From contig NZ_FXAG01000007.1 of the NCBI RefSeq assembly GCF_900177275.1, forward strand, positions 62,001-126,000: a stretch of DNA of 64,000 nt, written 5' to 3'. The notes under the pieces are model-generated. The model saw nothing but the letters and a program-made list of their open reading frames with translations. It was not told where the DNA came from and made no database searches. Positions 35,331-48,420 of the stretch are shown piece by piece; the stretch's first letter is position 1; the number at the start of each line of letters is the position of its first letter. The stretch is from Pseudogulbenkiania subflava DSM 22618 (GTDB lineage: Bacteria > Pseudomonadota > Gammaproteobacteria > Burkholderiales > Chromobacteriaceae). A program made the position numbers and the translations under genes.

Positions 35331-35892
35331 TAAGCGCGCTGGCGGTTCCGGAGGGTGTGGGCCGTCATCGCCGCCGCAGTGAGGTCATGCCCGGGGGAAC
35401 GCTGCCGCTCTACGCGCGTCAAACACGGGCCAAGGGTGGGGTGGTGCAGCTTTCATCGCCCTGACATCCTCCAGGACTATCCTGCCGGGACGAGGTGGCA
35501 GGACAGGGTCGGGGGCTGGGTGACGGCGGCAAGCCTCTGCCTTGCCTGCCGTCGTTGCGCGGCTTGCCGGCACTTGGCGAAGCTGGTGTGACGGGCATCG
35601 CCGGTCTCCGTGCCGATGGAAAGAGGGACATGGCATGACCCTGTATTTCCAGTTGCTTTCCGTTTCGGCGTGGTATCGGGCACCGTCGGCGGCTTCTCGT
35701 GGCGGCGTGTCGGGCGGCTTCCGGGGCCGGCTGTGGCGCGATGGTGGTGGCGGCTCAAAATTCTCCTTGTCATCGTGCGTGATGTTGCTAAAATCCGCGC
35801 TCGTTTTGCATCGCAATAACGCACAAAAAGATTGTTTCGCTCCGACATCCCAGGCCCACATAAAAGCTCGCAAGCCCGAAAGCCGTGCATGT
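35331..35892. other. Intergenic region upstream of speA, no gene recognised
   Basis: About 560 bases between the repeat copy D and the speA leader. Open frames here are short and have no recognisable protein features on either strand. The last part contains the predicted speA promoter. Confidence 0.4.
35767..35794 (+). promoter_or_regulatory. Candidate sigma70 promoter for speA
   Basis: TTGTCA (35767-35772) and TAAAAT (35789-35794) are 16 bp apart. It would give a leader of nearly 400 nt containing the long inverted-repeat element before the speA start. Confidence 0.5.
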
Positions 35893-36158
35893 GGGGCGTG
35901 TTTACCTTATTTTGAGGATTGCGCTGGCTCGTCGCCTGCCAGCGGCAAGGCGGGTGGCACGGCGCCTTGGTTATTCCAAGGCCAAGCCGCCCAACGCCGC
36001 CGATGGCGGGGCGACGGGCCAGCCCTCCGGGGCCAGATTCTGCCGGCGCATCGCGGCATCGTGCGCCCCTGGCCGTGCCGGCACGGCGGCGGGGCTTTCT
36101 CTTTGCGCTGCATCCGGCAGAGTCCGGCCGCAACCGCAAAATAAGGTAAACACGCCCC
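35893..36158. mobile_element. MITE-like element, copy G (266 bp), 22-bp perfect terminal inverted repeats
   Basis: The left end 35893-35914 (GGGGCGTGTTTACC...) is repeated perfectly in inverse at 36137-36158. The interior is homologous to the element at 43169-43431 (shared CTGCCGGCGCATCGCG, GCGGCGGGGCT, GCGCTGCATCCGGCAG), though the outer ends differ. No coding capacity. It lies in the speA leader, 41 bp before the start codon, and could fold into one large hairpin in the mRNA. Confidence 0.75.
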
Positions 36159-36199
36159 AAGGAGCGGGGTTCTCCATCGAATCATTGAAGGAAAAACTC

Positions 36200-38089
<1,890 letters not shown>

Positions 38090-38112
38090 TCACCCCTTTT
38101 CCTCCTTGCCAG

Positions 38113-38150
38113 AGGTTGGCCGAAGCATCGTCTTCGGCCAACCTTTTTTC
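38113..38150 (+). terminator. speA terminator built from paired uptake-like 11-mers
   Basis: AGGTTGGCCGAAG (38113-38125) and CTTCGGCCAACCT (38132-38144) form a 13-bp stem with a six-base loop, followed by six Ts. An inverted pair of the repeated word serves as a Rho-independent terminator, as DUS pairs do in Neisseria. Confidence 0.88.
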
Positions 38151-38192
38151 GTTTGGGCGGGCTTGAAAGCCGGTGTGGCCGCCCGGCCCTCA

Positions 38193-38210
38193 CGTTCGGA
38201 TAACCGAACG
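38193..38210 (+). promoter_or_regulatory. Inverted repeat, candidate DctD enhancer site
   Basis: CGTTCGG-ATAA-CCGAACG is a perfect palindrome about 100-120 bp upstream of the dctA sigma54 promoter, where an enhancer-binding protein would sit. A weaker CGAAA/TTTCG repeat lies at 38287-38299. The binding protein is inferred. Confidence 0.5.
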
Positions 38211-38309
38211 GTGGCGGGGGTGTCATTCCGCCTATCCGTAATCATGCGCATGTCGTTAAAAAAAATCCAATAAAAACAGTGTGTTGCGAAAATGTTTCGA
38301 GGCGTCGGG

Positions 38310-38326
38310 CTGGCACGCTTCGTGCA
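38310..38326 (+). promoter_or_regulatory. Sigma54 promoter of dctA
   Basis: CTGGCACGCTTCGTGCA: GG at 38312-38313 and GC at 38324-38325 are 10 bp apart, with the consensus TGGCACG half intact. The downstream dctB/dctD pair encodes the expected sigma54 activator. The leader to dctA is about 210 nt. Confidence 0.85.
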
Positions 38327-38550
38327 ATAAAGGAGCGCCGGCCAGGGTGACACCCACCAACCCTGGCGGGCCAACAACAAAACGATTTCCGGCCGCAGCG
38401 CAGCAGCGCGCGCGCAGGGACCACCAAACGGTCCACCCCGGTCGCTCAGGCCGGATGGACGAGCAAAGGCGGGGTCGGTTGGCAAGACCGCCCCCAACGC
38501 CCTGGCCACGACGATGGCCGAGGGGCAGACCTTCACTGGAGAGGCATTTA

Positions 38551-39852
38551 GTGAAACTCAATAGACTGACCACCTTCATCCTGGCCGCCATGGTGCTGGG
38601 TATCCTGACCGGCTACGTATGGCGCGAGATGGCCACCGACGAGGCCGCGATCAAATCGTTCGCCGACAACATTTCGATCCTGACCGATGTCTTCCTGCGT
38701 CTGATCAAGATGATCATCGCCCCGCTGGTGTTCTCCACCCTGGTAGTTGGGATTGCCAAGATGGGCGACACCAAGACCGTCGGCCGCATCGGCGCCAAGA
38801 CCATGGCGTGGTTCATGACCGCTTCGTTCTTCTCGCTGAGCCTGGGCCTGGTTATGGTCAACCTGCTCAAGCCGGGTGTCGGCCTGGGTCTGCCGCTGCC
38901 GGACGTGCACGCCTCGAGTGGCATCGAGGCGGGCGCCATCACGCTGAAGGATTTCGTCACCCACGCCATTCCGAAGAGCGTGGTCGAGGCGATGGGCAAG
39001 AACGAGATCCTGCAGATCGTGGTGTTCTCGGTATTCTTCGGCTGTGCCGGCGCCGCCATTGGCGATCGCGCCAAGCCGGTGGTCGACATGCTCGACTCCG
39101 TTGCGCACATCATGCTCAAGGTGACCGGCTACGTGATGAACTTCGCGCCGCTCGCCGTGTTTGCCGCGATTGCCGCCATGGTGGCCAAGGAAGGTCTGGG
39201 CATTCTCGCCACCTACGGCACCTTCATGGCCGAGTTCTACCTGTCGATCACCGGCTTGTGGCTGGTGCTGATCCTGGCCGGCGGCCTGTTCCTCGGTCGC
39301 CGCGTGCTGACCCTGATGAAGATGGTGCGCGAGCCGGCGCTGCTGGCGTTCTCCACCGCCAGCTCGGAAGCCGCCTATCCGAAAACGCTGGAACTGCTGG
39401 AGCGCTTCGGCTGCTCGCGCAAGGTGGCCAGCTTCGTGCTGCCGATGGGCTACTCGTTCAACCTTGACGGTTCGATGATGTACTGCACCTTCGCCTCCAT
39501 CTTCATCGCCCAGGCTTACGGCATCCATCTGACGCTGGCCCAGGAAATCACCATGATGCTGATCCTGATGGTGACCTCGAAGGGCATGGCCGGCGTGCCG
39601 CGCGCTTCGCTGGTGGTGATCGCCGCCACGCTGTCGCAGTTCAACATCCCGGAAGCCGGCCTGTTGCTGCTGTTGGGCATCGACCACTTCCTCGACATGG
39701 GCCGTTCCGCCACCAACGTGATCGGTAACGCCATCGCCGCCAGCGTGGTGGCCAAGTCCGAGGGTGCTCTGGGTGCCGGCGAACTGGAAGGCGAGGACGA
39801 CGATACCGATCCGGATGCTCGCACCGATGATCTGGCGCCGGCGCGTACCTGA
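38551..39852 (+). CDS. dctA: C4-dicarboxylate:cation symporter DctA
   Basis: 433 residues of the dicarboxylate/amino acid:cation symporter (DAACS) family, about eight membrane helices. Signatures: FSTASSEAAYPKTLELLERF (serine-rich re-entrant loop, about residue 270), SFNLDGSMMYCTFASIFIAQ, and MTSKGMAGVPRASLVV-like VTSKGMAGVPRASLVVIAAT. It imports succinate, fumarate and malate across the inner membrane. The start is GTG 38551 with GGAGAGG upstream. The acidic tail (GELEGEDDDTDPDARTDDLA) is an unusual addition. Regulators DctB/DctD follow. Confidence 0.9.
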   Translation: MKLNRLTTFILAAMVLGILTGYVWREMATDEAAIKSFADNISILTDVFLRLIKMIIAPLVFSTLVVGIAKMGDTKTVGRIGAKTMAWFMTASFFSLSLGLVMVNLLKPGVGLGLPLPDVHASSGIEAGAITLKDFVTHAIPKSVVEAMGKNEILQIVVFSVFFGCAGAAIGDRAKPVVDMLDSVAHIMLKVTGYVMNFAPLAVFAAIAAMVAKEGLGILATYGTFMAEFYLSITGLWLVLILAGGLFLGRRVLTLMKMVREPALLAFSTASSEAAYPKTLELLERFGCSRKVASFVLPMGYSFNLDGSMMYCTFASIFIAQAYGIHLTLAQEITMMLILMVTSKGMAGVPRASLVVIAATLSQFNIPEAGLLLLLGIDHFLDMGRSATNVIGNAIAASVVAKSEGALGAGELEGEDDDTDPDARTDDLAPART

Positions 39853-39875
39853 TCCCCGCTTCTAGCGTTATCTCG

Positions 39876-39903
39876 AACGGCCTCCTGCGCGAGGCCGTTT
39901 TCC
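39876..39903 (+). terminator. Terminator after dctA
   Basis: AACGGCCTC and GAGGCCGTT pair around CTGCGC, followed by TTTCCTT. Confidence 0.8.
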
Positions 39904-39987
39904 TTGCAGGGCTGTCCTCGCCGACGGCTCTGTGATAGAACGATACAAGATCGTCTTCGCCGAATCCTCCGAATCGACCCCATCGTG

Positions 39988-41842
39988 ATGCTGCGCATTC
40001 CCAAACGTTTTCTGCCCTACCTGCTGGCCGTGGTTTTCGGGCTGATGCTGGCCATCGGCTACACCACCTACCGGGTGAGCGAGAACAGTGGCATCGAGGC
40101 GCTGACCGACAGCGGCACGCGTCAGCTCGAACTGCATGCGCGCGGGCTCGAGAGCGAGATCGACAAATACAGCTTCGTGCCGAACATCCTCGGGCTGGAG
40201 GAGCGCATTCTCAATGTGCTGACCTCGCCCGATCCGTTTCCCGGGCCGCAGAATCTGGCCAACCGCTATCTGGAAGAGCTGAACCAGCAGACCTCGACCA
40301 GCACCATCTACGTCATCAACACCGAAGGACGGGTGCTGGCGTCGAGCAACTGGCGCCGCGCCGACAGCTACGTCGGCGAGGACCTGTCGTTTCGCGACTA
40401 TTTTCAGGAAGCGCTCAAGGGCGGGCAGGGGCGTTCCTACGGCGTCGGCACCACGCGCGCCGAGCCGGGCTACTACCTGGCGCAAGGGCTGAAGAAGGAC
40501 GGCAAGATCATCGGCGTGGCGGTGGTCAAGGTGCGGCTCGACCAGCTCGAACCGAGCTGGCAGTGGGCCGACACCGACGCCTTCGTCAGCGATGAGAACG
40601 GCGTTATCATCCTGGCCTCGGAGCCGGAGTGGAAGCTGCACACGCTGAATCCGTTGTCGCCGGCACGGCGCGAAGAACTGGCGCGCAGCCTGCGCTACTA
40701 CTGGGCGCCCTTGCCCTTGCTGCAGGTGGCGCAGCGGCAAGCCCTCGACGTGGGGCTGGAGCGCTGGGCGCTGCAAATGCCGGGGGGCGTCAAGGGGGTG
40801 AACCGCCCGACCGACTTCCTGGCGCAGACGCGCAGCCTGAAAGATACGTCGTGGAAACTGACCCTGCTCACCCCGCTCAAGACGGTGCGCAAGACGGCGC
40901 TGAGCAACGCCGCGCTGGCGGTGGCGGGCTTCGTCATCCTGGTGATCCTGCTGGTGGCGTGGAACGAGCGGCGCAAGGTGCTGGCGGCGCGGTTCGCCGC
41001 ACGCGAGGCGCTGGAGCGCGCCAACAGCCAGCTCGAGCGCAAGATCGCCGAGCGCACCGCCGACCTGATCGCCAGCAACGACCGCCTCAAGGCCGAGATC
41101 CGCGAGCGCCAGCTCGCCGAGAACACCTTGCGCAAGGCACAGGACGGCCTGGTGCAGGCGGGTAAGCTGGCGGTGATCGGGCAGATGTCGACCAGCATCG
41201 CGCACGAACTCAACCAGCCCCTGGCGGCGCTGCGCACACTGTCGGGCAACACCATGAAATTCCTGGCGCGCGGCAAGCTGGAGACGGCTTCGGCCAACCT
41301 GCAGACCATCAACGAGCTGGTGGAGCGCATGGGCAAGATCACCACCTCGCTGCGCTCGTTCGCGCGCAAGTCGACCGAGCCGATCGGCGAGGCCAGCGTG
41401 CTGCAGGCGGCGGACGCCGCGCTGTTCCTGCTGCAGCCGCGCCTGGCCAGCCCGCCGGTGAAGGTGGTGCGCGAGCTGGACGACTGCCGCGTGCTGATCG
41501 ACCAGACCCGGCTCGAGCAAATCCTGGTCAACCTGATCGGCAACGCGCTCGACGCCATGCAGGCCTGCCCGCGACGCGAGCTGCAGCTCTCGTTGCGCCT
41601 GGTTGGCGAGAACTGCCGGCTGTCGGTGCGCGACAGCGGGCCGGGCTTGCCGGAGGAGGTGCGCTCGCGCCTGTTCGAACCGTTTTTCACCACCAAGCCG
41701 GAAGGGCGCGGGCTGGGGCTGGGGCTGGCGCTGTCGGCCGGCATGGCCACCGAGGTCGGCGGCTCGCTGATCGCGCAGAACCCGGACGGCGGTGGTGCCG
41801 AATTCATCCTGACGCTGCCGCTGGCGGCAGTAAAGCAGAACC

Positions 41843-41850
<8 letters not shown>
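39988..41850 (+). CDS. dctB: C4-dicarboxylate sensor histidine kinase DctB
   Basis: 620 residues: membrane segment LPYLLAVVFGLMLAIGYTTY near the N terminus, a periplasmic double Cache domain (about 30-300; IYVINTEGRVLASSNW, SFRDYFQEALKGGQGRSYGV, the DctB ligand pocket region), a second membrane segment (AALAVAGFVILVILLVAW), a coiled coil, HisKA with IGQMSTSIAHELNQPLAALR (phospho-His), and HATPase (ILVNLIGNALDAM, RDSGPGL, LFEPFFTTK). It senses external dicarboxylates and phosphorylates DctD. An uptake-like 11-mer lies at 41288. Its stop overlaps the dctD start by 8 bp. Confidence 0.93.
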
Positions 41851-43168
<1,318 letters not shown>

Positions 43169-43431
43169 GAGCCTATTCAAGGCCTTTTCCGGCTGCGCTG
43201 GCCCGGCAATGGCCAGCTGCCAGGTGGACGGCGCAGACCTTCGTCATTCCAAGGTCAAGTTGCCCAACACCGCAGATGGCCGTTGGCCGCCCCGCCCCTC
43301 GGGGCCGGGTACTGCCGGCGCATCGCGTTGTCGTTCGTCCCTGGCAGTGAATGACACTGCGGCGGGGCTCTCTTCTCGCGCTGCATCCGGCAGTACCCGT
43401 CCGCCGCCGCAAAAAGACTTTGAACAGGCTC
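43169..43431. mobile_element. MITE-like element, copy F (263 bp) with TAA duplication
   Basis: The ends are GAGCCTATTCAAGGCCTTTT and the complement of AAAAGACTTTGAACAGGCTC (17 of 20 matching). TAA flanks both ends (43166-43168 and 43432-43434); the left one is the dctD stop codon. The interior is homologous to copy G at 35893-36158. No open frame of note. The GAG end and TNA target resemble IS5-family, IS1031-group elements. Confidence 0.78.
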
Positions 43432-43442
43432 TAAGCCCTGAC

Positions 43443-43477
43443 GAGGTTGGCCGAAGCCGGTGGCTTCGGCCAACCTC
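43443..43477. terminator. Hairpin of paired uptake-like 11-mers between dctD and a chemoreceptor gene
   Basis: GAGGTTGGCCGAAGCC and its complement form a 16-bp stem with a 3-base loop. There is no T run on either side. It lies between two converging genes and may slow or end both transcripts. Confidence 0.65.
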
Positions 43478-43487
43478 GAGCGGCCTC

Positions 43488-45641
43488 TCAGGCGCCCTGG
43501 CTACTGACCTGGAACTTGCCGGTGAGCATGGCCAGCTCGGCGATGGTGTGGCGCGTCTGCTCCACGCTCTGGGTCAGCGCCTGCTGCGCCAGTTGCATGC
43601 CGCCCGCCACCGAACCGATGGCGTGGGTGTCGCTGGCGTGCTCCTGGCCGCTATGGGTCAGGGTGCGGATGGTGTCGATCAGGCCATCGACGATCTCCTG
43701 TACCTCGCGGTTTTCCCCGGCCGAGGCTTCGGCCAACCTCAACCCCTCTTCGAGATGGCTCATGCCGCCTTGCATGGTGTCCACCGCGGCGGCGGCCTGG
43801 CGCTGCACCTTCTGGATCATCTGGTCGATTTCCGCGGTATTGCGGCTGGTGCGCTCGGCCAGCTTGCGCACTTCGTCGGCCACCACGGCAAAGCCGCGCC
43901 CGGCTTCGCCGGCGCGCGCCGCCTCGATCGCGGCGTTGAGCGCCAAGAGGTTGGTCTGGTCGGCGATCTCGTGGATCAGGCTCACCACCTGGCCGATGTC
44001 GCGCGTGCTGTTGCCCAGATCGTTGATGATGTCGGCCGAGGCGCCGACGGTCTGGCGGATGGCCAGCGTACGGCTGCTGACCTCGGCGAGCTGGCGCCGC
44101 GCCGCCTCGGCCTGCTGCGTCATCGCGGTCTGCATGCTGCCGGCGTGGTGGTTGGCGTCGTCCAGCGCCGTCATCTGCCGGCTCAGGCCTTCCCGTGTCT
44201 TGTCGACGGTACTGAACACCTGGCCCGCCGCCACCGCGGCGCCGGTATTGTGTTCGGCCATGCGGCGGTTGTGCTCCTCCAGGTGGCGGCTGACGCGCAC
44301 CAGCCGCGCCAGTGTGGTGTCGAGATGGTCGATCAGGCTGTTGACCCACTGCGCCATCACCCCGGTTTCGTCGGCCGACAACTGCTGGCGGTCGATGCGC
44401 AACGTCAGGTTGCCGCCACCTTCGGCAACGTTGCGGATCATGCCGGAGACGCCGCGCAGGCGTAGCGCCAGCGGCCGGGTGCAAAGCTGGCGGAAGGCCG
44501 TGGCGCCGGCCAGCAGCAGCGCGCCGTAGCCGGCAAGGCGCAGCCACAGCGGCAGTCCGTCGAGTGTCGACGTCCCCAGCGTGGCCGCGCCCAGCGCCAG
44601 CTGGATCAGCAGGAAGCCGCGCATCAGCTGGTAGCTGATCGGGCGGTAGCGGTACACCTCCTCCAGGTCGGCCTCGCACATCATGCCCCAGGTGTCGGGG
44701 GAGCCGGGCAGCTGGAAGGTGATGCCCTTGCCGACCACCGGGATGTGGCGGTAATCGGAGTAACCGGGGTAGGTGACGAACAGGTTCTGCCCCTGGCGGA
44801 TGGTTTCGCGTACGCCCGGGTGGAGCTGTCCGGTGGCGGGGTCGTTGAAGGTCAATTCAAACTCGGTGTGCTCGCGCACGCTGACCGTGCCGTAGTCGGT
44901 CTTCACCCCGTCCTTGAGGTTGTCGCCGCCGCTGAATGTGCGGTCTTCGAAACGCGAGCGCGACAGCGCGGTGCCCGGGGCGATGCCGGGGTCGAAGGCG
45001 GAGCTGACCATGAACAGGTAGTTGTCGCCCGACTCGTGGAAGATGTGGCCGGCCTCGCGCTGGATCAGGTCGCCCAGCACGTCGTTGGGCACGCGTGCAC
45101 AGAGGCAGCCGAGGGTGTCGCCGCCACGCCGCAGCGGCAGGTAGAACATCATCGTCACCGCGTCGTGAAAGCGCGAGCTGCGCGCCCCCAGCGCGCGCGT
45201 CTCGGCATCCAGGTAGGGGCCGTGCAGCCAGCGTTGCTGCAGACCCTTGTCGAGCGCCGCCGTCGTCACGCCCTGCTGGCCGCAGCGGCTTGGGGCAGTA
45301 GATGCCAAGACGCGGTTGGCCGGCGACACCACGAACAACTCGGTGACTTCGGCCAGGCTTTGGTAATAGCCGCCGAGCAGCGCAGGCCAGTCGGCGGCGG
45401 GCTGGCTCGCCAGCTGTTCGCTCAGGCCAGCCAGCGCTTGCCAGTGCTGCTCGGTCCATTGCGTCAGCGTTCTGACCCGGGTGCGGGCGAAGCTGTCGAA
45501 CACGTTTTCCATCGTTGCGTAGCGGTCGCGGCTGAGAAAGCACGACCAGCGCATCGCGAGCTTGCCGGTCTTGCCGAACAGCGGCAGCCAGCGGCGTTCG
45601 GTTGCATTCAAGTTCATCTGCCTGCTCTGTAATGACGACAT
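43488..45641 (-). CDS. Methyl-accepting chemotaxis protein with the sensor domain before both membrane helices
   Basis: 717 residues. Residues 1-340 form a sensor region with Cache-like pieces ([50 protein letters not shown]). Two adjacent hydrophobic helices follow (about 346-395; [34 protein letters not shown]), then HAMP and the signalling domain with the hairpin tip [20 protein letters not shown] and [20 protein letters not shown]. No membrane segment is seen at the N terminus, so the sensor may be cytosolic or anchored differently. ATG 45641 has a GGGG site; ATG 45617 is an alternative. The extended uptake-like word lies at 43727, encoding RLAEA. Confidence 0.87.
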   Translation of the reverse strand: MSSLQSRQMNLNATERRWLPLFGKTGKLAMRWSCFLSRDRYATMENVFDSFARTRVRTLTQWTEQHWQALAGLSEQLASQPAADWPALLGGYYQSLAEVTELFVVSPANRVLASTAPSRCGQQGVTTAALDKGLQQRWLHGPYLDAETRALGARSSRFHDAVTMMFYLPLRRGGDTLGCLCARVPNDVLGDLIQREAGHIFHESGDNYLFMVSSAFDPGIAPGTALSRSRFEDRTFSGGDNLKDGVKTDYGTVSVREHTEFELTFNDPATGQLHPGVRETIRQGQNLFVTYPGYSDYRHIPVVGKGITFQLPGSPDTWGMMCEADLEEVYRYRPISYQLMRGFLLIQLALGAATLGTSTLDGLPLWLRLAGYGALLLAGATAFRQLCTRPLALRLRGVSGMIRNVAEGGGNLTLRIDRQQLSADETGVMAQWVNSLIDHLDTTLARLVRVSRHLEEHNRRMAEHNTGAAVAAGQVFSTVDKTREGLSRQMTALDDANHHAGSMQTAMTQQAEAARRQLAEVSSRTLAIRQTVGASADIINDLGNSTRDIGQVVSLIHEIADQTNLLALNAAIEAARAGEAGRGFAVVADEVRKLAERTSRNTAEIDQMIQKVQRQAAAAVDTMQGGMSHLEEGLRLAEASAGENREVQEIVDGLIDTIRTLTHSGQEHASDTHAIGSVAGGMQLAQQALTQSVEQTRHTIAELAMLTGKFQVSSQGA

Positions 45642-45882
45642 GGTTTTACCCCTTGGCTTGTTATTTCCTTGGCAACAAGCAAGATCGGTTCCCGTGCCAT
45701 CCTAAATGCGTAGTCCATTTGGCGTATTGCGAACTCTTCGATTATGAAAAACGGGCATTCATGGTGCATGCCATAGTGCGTGGGTCGTTGCGCTGCACCA
45801 TGGAGGGGCGTTTGGCGATGGATTGAGTGCCCCCGCCATTGAACGCATAATTCCTCATCTTCCAACGCAGACCACGATAATC

Positions 45883-46842
45883 ATGACCTCCCCAATCACC
45901 GACCCCGTGGCCGCCATCCTGGCCGACTATCCGGTGCTGATCCTGGACGGCGCCCTGGCCACCGAGCTGCAGCAACGCGGCTGCGACCTCAACGACCCGC
46001 TGTGGTCGGCGCGCGTGCTGATCGAACAGCCCGAACTGATCCGCCAGGTGCATGAGGATTACTTCGCCGCCGGCGCCGACGTCGCCACCACCGCCAGCTA
46101 CCAGGCGACGTTCGAAGGCTTCGCCCGGCGCGGTTACGACGCCGAGGCGGCGGCCGGCCTGATGCGCCGCGCCATCACGCTGGCGGTGGAGGCGCGCGAC
46201 GCCTTCTGGAGTGTCTCTGCTCACCGAGCGGGTCGGCCGAAACCGCTGGTGGCCGCCTCGGTCGGCCCGTACGGCGCGATGCTGGCGGACGGCTCGGAAT
46301 ACCGCGGCGACTACGGCCTTAGCGAACAGCAGCTGATGGACTTCCACCGCCCGCGCCTCAAGGTGTTGCTCGAGGCCGGCGCCGATCTGCTGGCGTGCGA
46401 GACCATCCCCTGCCAGGTCGAGGCGCGCGCGCTGGCACGCCTCTTGGCCGAAGAATTCCCGTCCGCCCGCGCCTGGATCAGCTTCAGCTGCAAGGACGGC
46501 GAACACACTTGCCAGGGCGAGCAGCTGGCCGACGCGGTGGCCGAACTCAATAACGTGGAGCAGGTGGTGGCGGTGGGGGTGAACTGCACCGCGCCCGAAT
46601 TCATCCCGGCGCTGGTGGCCGCGGCGCATGGCGCCACCACCAAGCCGCTGCTGGTCTACCCGAACTCCGGCGAGCATTACGACCCCGAGCACAAGTGCTG
46701 GCACGGCCACGCCGACGCCAACCGCTTCGCCGAGGCGGCGCGCGGCTGGCACCAGGCCGGGGCGCGTCTGATCGGCGGCTGCTGCCGTACCACGCCGCAG
46801 GACATCCGCGCGGTGGCGGAGTGGGCGCGGCCGCAGGCGTAG
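45883..46842 (+). CDS. mmuM: Homocysteine S-methyltransferase
   Basis: 319 residues: LILDGALATELQQRGCDLND at the N terminus, VAASVGPYGAMLADGSEYRG, the first zinc ligand in VGVNCTAP and the Cys pair in IGGCCRTTPQDIRAV. These are the three zinc cysteines of the MmuM/BhmT-type methyltransferases. It makes methionine from homocysteine using S-methylmethionine or SAM. The start is ATG 45883; the same frame extends 20 codons upstream without a good ribosome site. No mmuP permease is adjacent. Confidence 0.93.
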   Translation: MTSPITDPVAAILADYPVLILDGALATELQQRGCDLNDPLWSARVLIEQPELIRQVHEDYFAAGADVATTASYQATFEGFARRGYDAEAAAGLMRRAITLAVEARDAFWSVSAHRAGRPKPLVAASVGPYGAMLADGSEYRGDYGLSEQQLMDFHRPRLKVLLEAGADLLACETIPCQVEARALARLLAEEFPSARAWISFSCKDGEHTCQGEQLADAVAELNNVEQVVAVGVNCTAPEFIPALVAAAHGATTKPLLVYPNSGEHYDPEHKCWHGHADANRFAEAARGWHQAGARLIGGCCRTTPQDIRAVAEWARPQA

Positions 46843-46884
46843 GCGGCGCACCTTCAAATTCTGAATTGAAGCCAGCCTGCTCTT

Positions 46885-48420
46885 GTGGATTGGCCATCAG
46901 ACTCCGCGCAGCTTAGAACTCACTCAACCAGAGTTTTGAAATTGAAAAACCAGACGCCACAGCATAATTTCGAGTTGAACAGGAGCAGTGAAGAGTTGCT
47001 CTACCGGCAGGTATATCGGAGATTCAAGGAGGCCATTCTCAGCGGCACCTATCCGCCCGGTATGCGTGTTCCGTCCATTCGTACGCTGGCCTCTGAGCTC
47101 AAGCTTTCGCGCAATACGATCGAGAACGCTTACGATCTGCTCAACGGCGAGGGATTCTTTGTCAGCAACGGCCAGGCCGGAACCACGATCGCGGACCTCG
47201 GCTTCCACCAGCTCACCCCGCGCCCTGCGCAGGTCGAGCCCAAGAGTGCGGCAGCGCGTTTGACCGTGCGCCCGTTCCAGATCGGCGTGCCGGCGCTCGA
47301 TGCCTTTCCGTTGTCGATCTGGCACACGCTCTGCCAGCGGCAACTCAAGTCGCGACATGAAATTAGCCAGATATTGAGCGATGTTCAGGGGTATCTGCCT
47401 CTGCGCGAAGCGATCGCTGCCTACCTGAGTGTTTCGCGCGGGATCAGTTGCACACCGTCCCGAGTATTCATCACCTCGGGTTACCGCCAGTCGATGTTGC
47501 TTTTGGCCAGCACGTTGCTCAAGGCCGGGGATGCCGTCTGGATCGAGGATCCCTCCTATCCGCCCGCCCGGCAGTTGTTCGGGAAGCTGGGTATCCGCCA
47601 GGTGCCGGTTCCGGTGGATGCCGAAGGCATGGACGTGTCCGAAGGGGTGCGACTGGCGCCTGATGCGCGGATGGCGCTGCTCAGCCCCGCCAACCAGAGT
47701 CCGCTGGGAACGGTGCTGTCCATGTCCCGGCGCATGGCTCTGCTGTCATGGGCGGAGAGCCACTCGGCCTGGTTGATCGAGGACGACTACGACAGCGAGT
47801 ACTGTTCCGACGGCCGCCTGCTGCCGACGCTCAGTAGCCTGGACCGTCTCGGGCGGACCTGCTATCTGGGAACCTTCAGCAAGACGCTGCATCCCGAGTT
47901 GCGCCTCGCCTACGCGGTCGTTCCGGAGGGTCTTGTCGAGACCGTCTCGGAGACCGCTGGGCAGTTGCTGGACGGTTGCCCGCTGCACGAACAGAAGGCC
48001 CTTGCAACCTTTATCGCCGACGGGCATTTTGGGCGTCATCTGAAGAAGATGCGGACGCTCTATGTCCGGCGTCGTGAAATGCTGGTCGAGGCGCTGCAGT
48101 CGCGCCTGGCTGGGCACGTTCACATCAGCCCATTCAGCCGCGGCCTGTGCTTGCTGGTCTACTTGGCGGATGATTGCGACGACGTTGCGATCGCGCAGCG
48201 GGCATGCGCTGCCGGCTTGTCCGTTGCCAGCCTGTCGCCCCGTGCGACTGAGGACAATCACAAACGTGGCCTTCTGCTCGGGTTCGCCAACATTGTCGAT
48301 GCGCAATCAGCCGAGCAAGACGTTGAGACGCTGGCGGCCTGCCTCGCCACAGCGGAGCTGATCCCCTCAGGTTCACTGGGGCGTGGCCGTCACTTTGCAG
48401 GCCTGGAGCCTGCAAAGTGA
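46885..48420 (+). CDS. MocR-type GntR transcription regulator with aminotransferase domain
   Basis: 511 residues. A GntR winged helix (about 40-105; YRQVYRRFKEAILSGTYPPG, then LASELKLSRNTIENAYDLL) is linked to a class I aminotransferase fold (about 130-490) with the PLP-lysine region TCYLGTFSKTLHPELRLAY and IEDDYDSEY. MocR/PdxR proteins bind PLP or its amino-acid adducts and often regulate a nearby operon. The GTG at 46885 is a poorly supported start; TTG 46936 would remove 17 residues. It converges on the five-gene biosynthetic operon and is its most likely regulator. Confidence 0.9.
   Translation: MDWPSDSAQLRTHSTRVLKLKNQTPQHNFELNRSSEELLYRQVYRRFKEAILSGTYPPGMRVPSIRTLASELKLSRNTIENAYDLLNGEGFFVSNGQAGTTIADLGFHQLTPRPAQVEPKSAAARLTVRPFQIGVPALDAFPLSIWHTLCQRQLKSRHEISQILSDVQGYLPLREAIAAYLSVSRGISCTPSRVFITSGYRQSMLLLASTLLKAGDAVWIEDPSYPPARQLFGKLGIRQVPVPVDAEGMDVSEGVRLAPDARMALLSPANQSPLGTVLSMSRRMALLSWAESHSAWLIEDDYDSEYCSDGRLLPTLSSLDRLGRTCYLGTFSKTLHPELRLAYAVVPEGLVETVSETAGQLLDGCPLHEQKALATFIADGHFGRHLKKMRTLYVRRREMLVEALQSRLAGHVHISPFSRGLCLLVYLADDCDDVAIAQRACAAGLSVASLSPRATEDNHKRGLLLGFANIVDAQSAEQDVETLAACLATAELIPSGSLGRGRHFAGLEPAK

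Noticed and set aside
35385-35873. A 162-codon minus-strand open frame upstream of speA
   Set aside because: No family resemblance, skewed composition (Pro/Arg/Ala), and it overlaps the predicted speA promoter; not enough to call a gene.
35885-36199. An N-terminal extension of SpeA through the repeat element
   Set aside because: The extra 105 residues are encoded by the inverted-repeat element and have no counterpart in SpeA; ATG 36200 has its own ribosome site and the expected N terminus.
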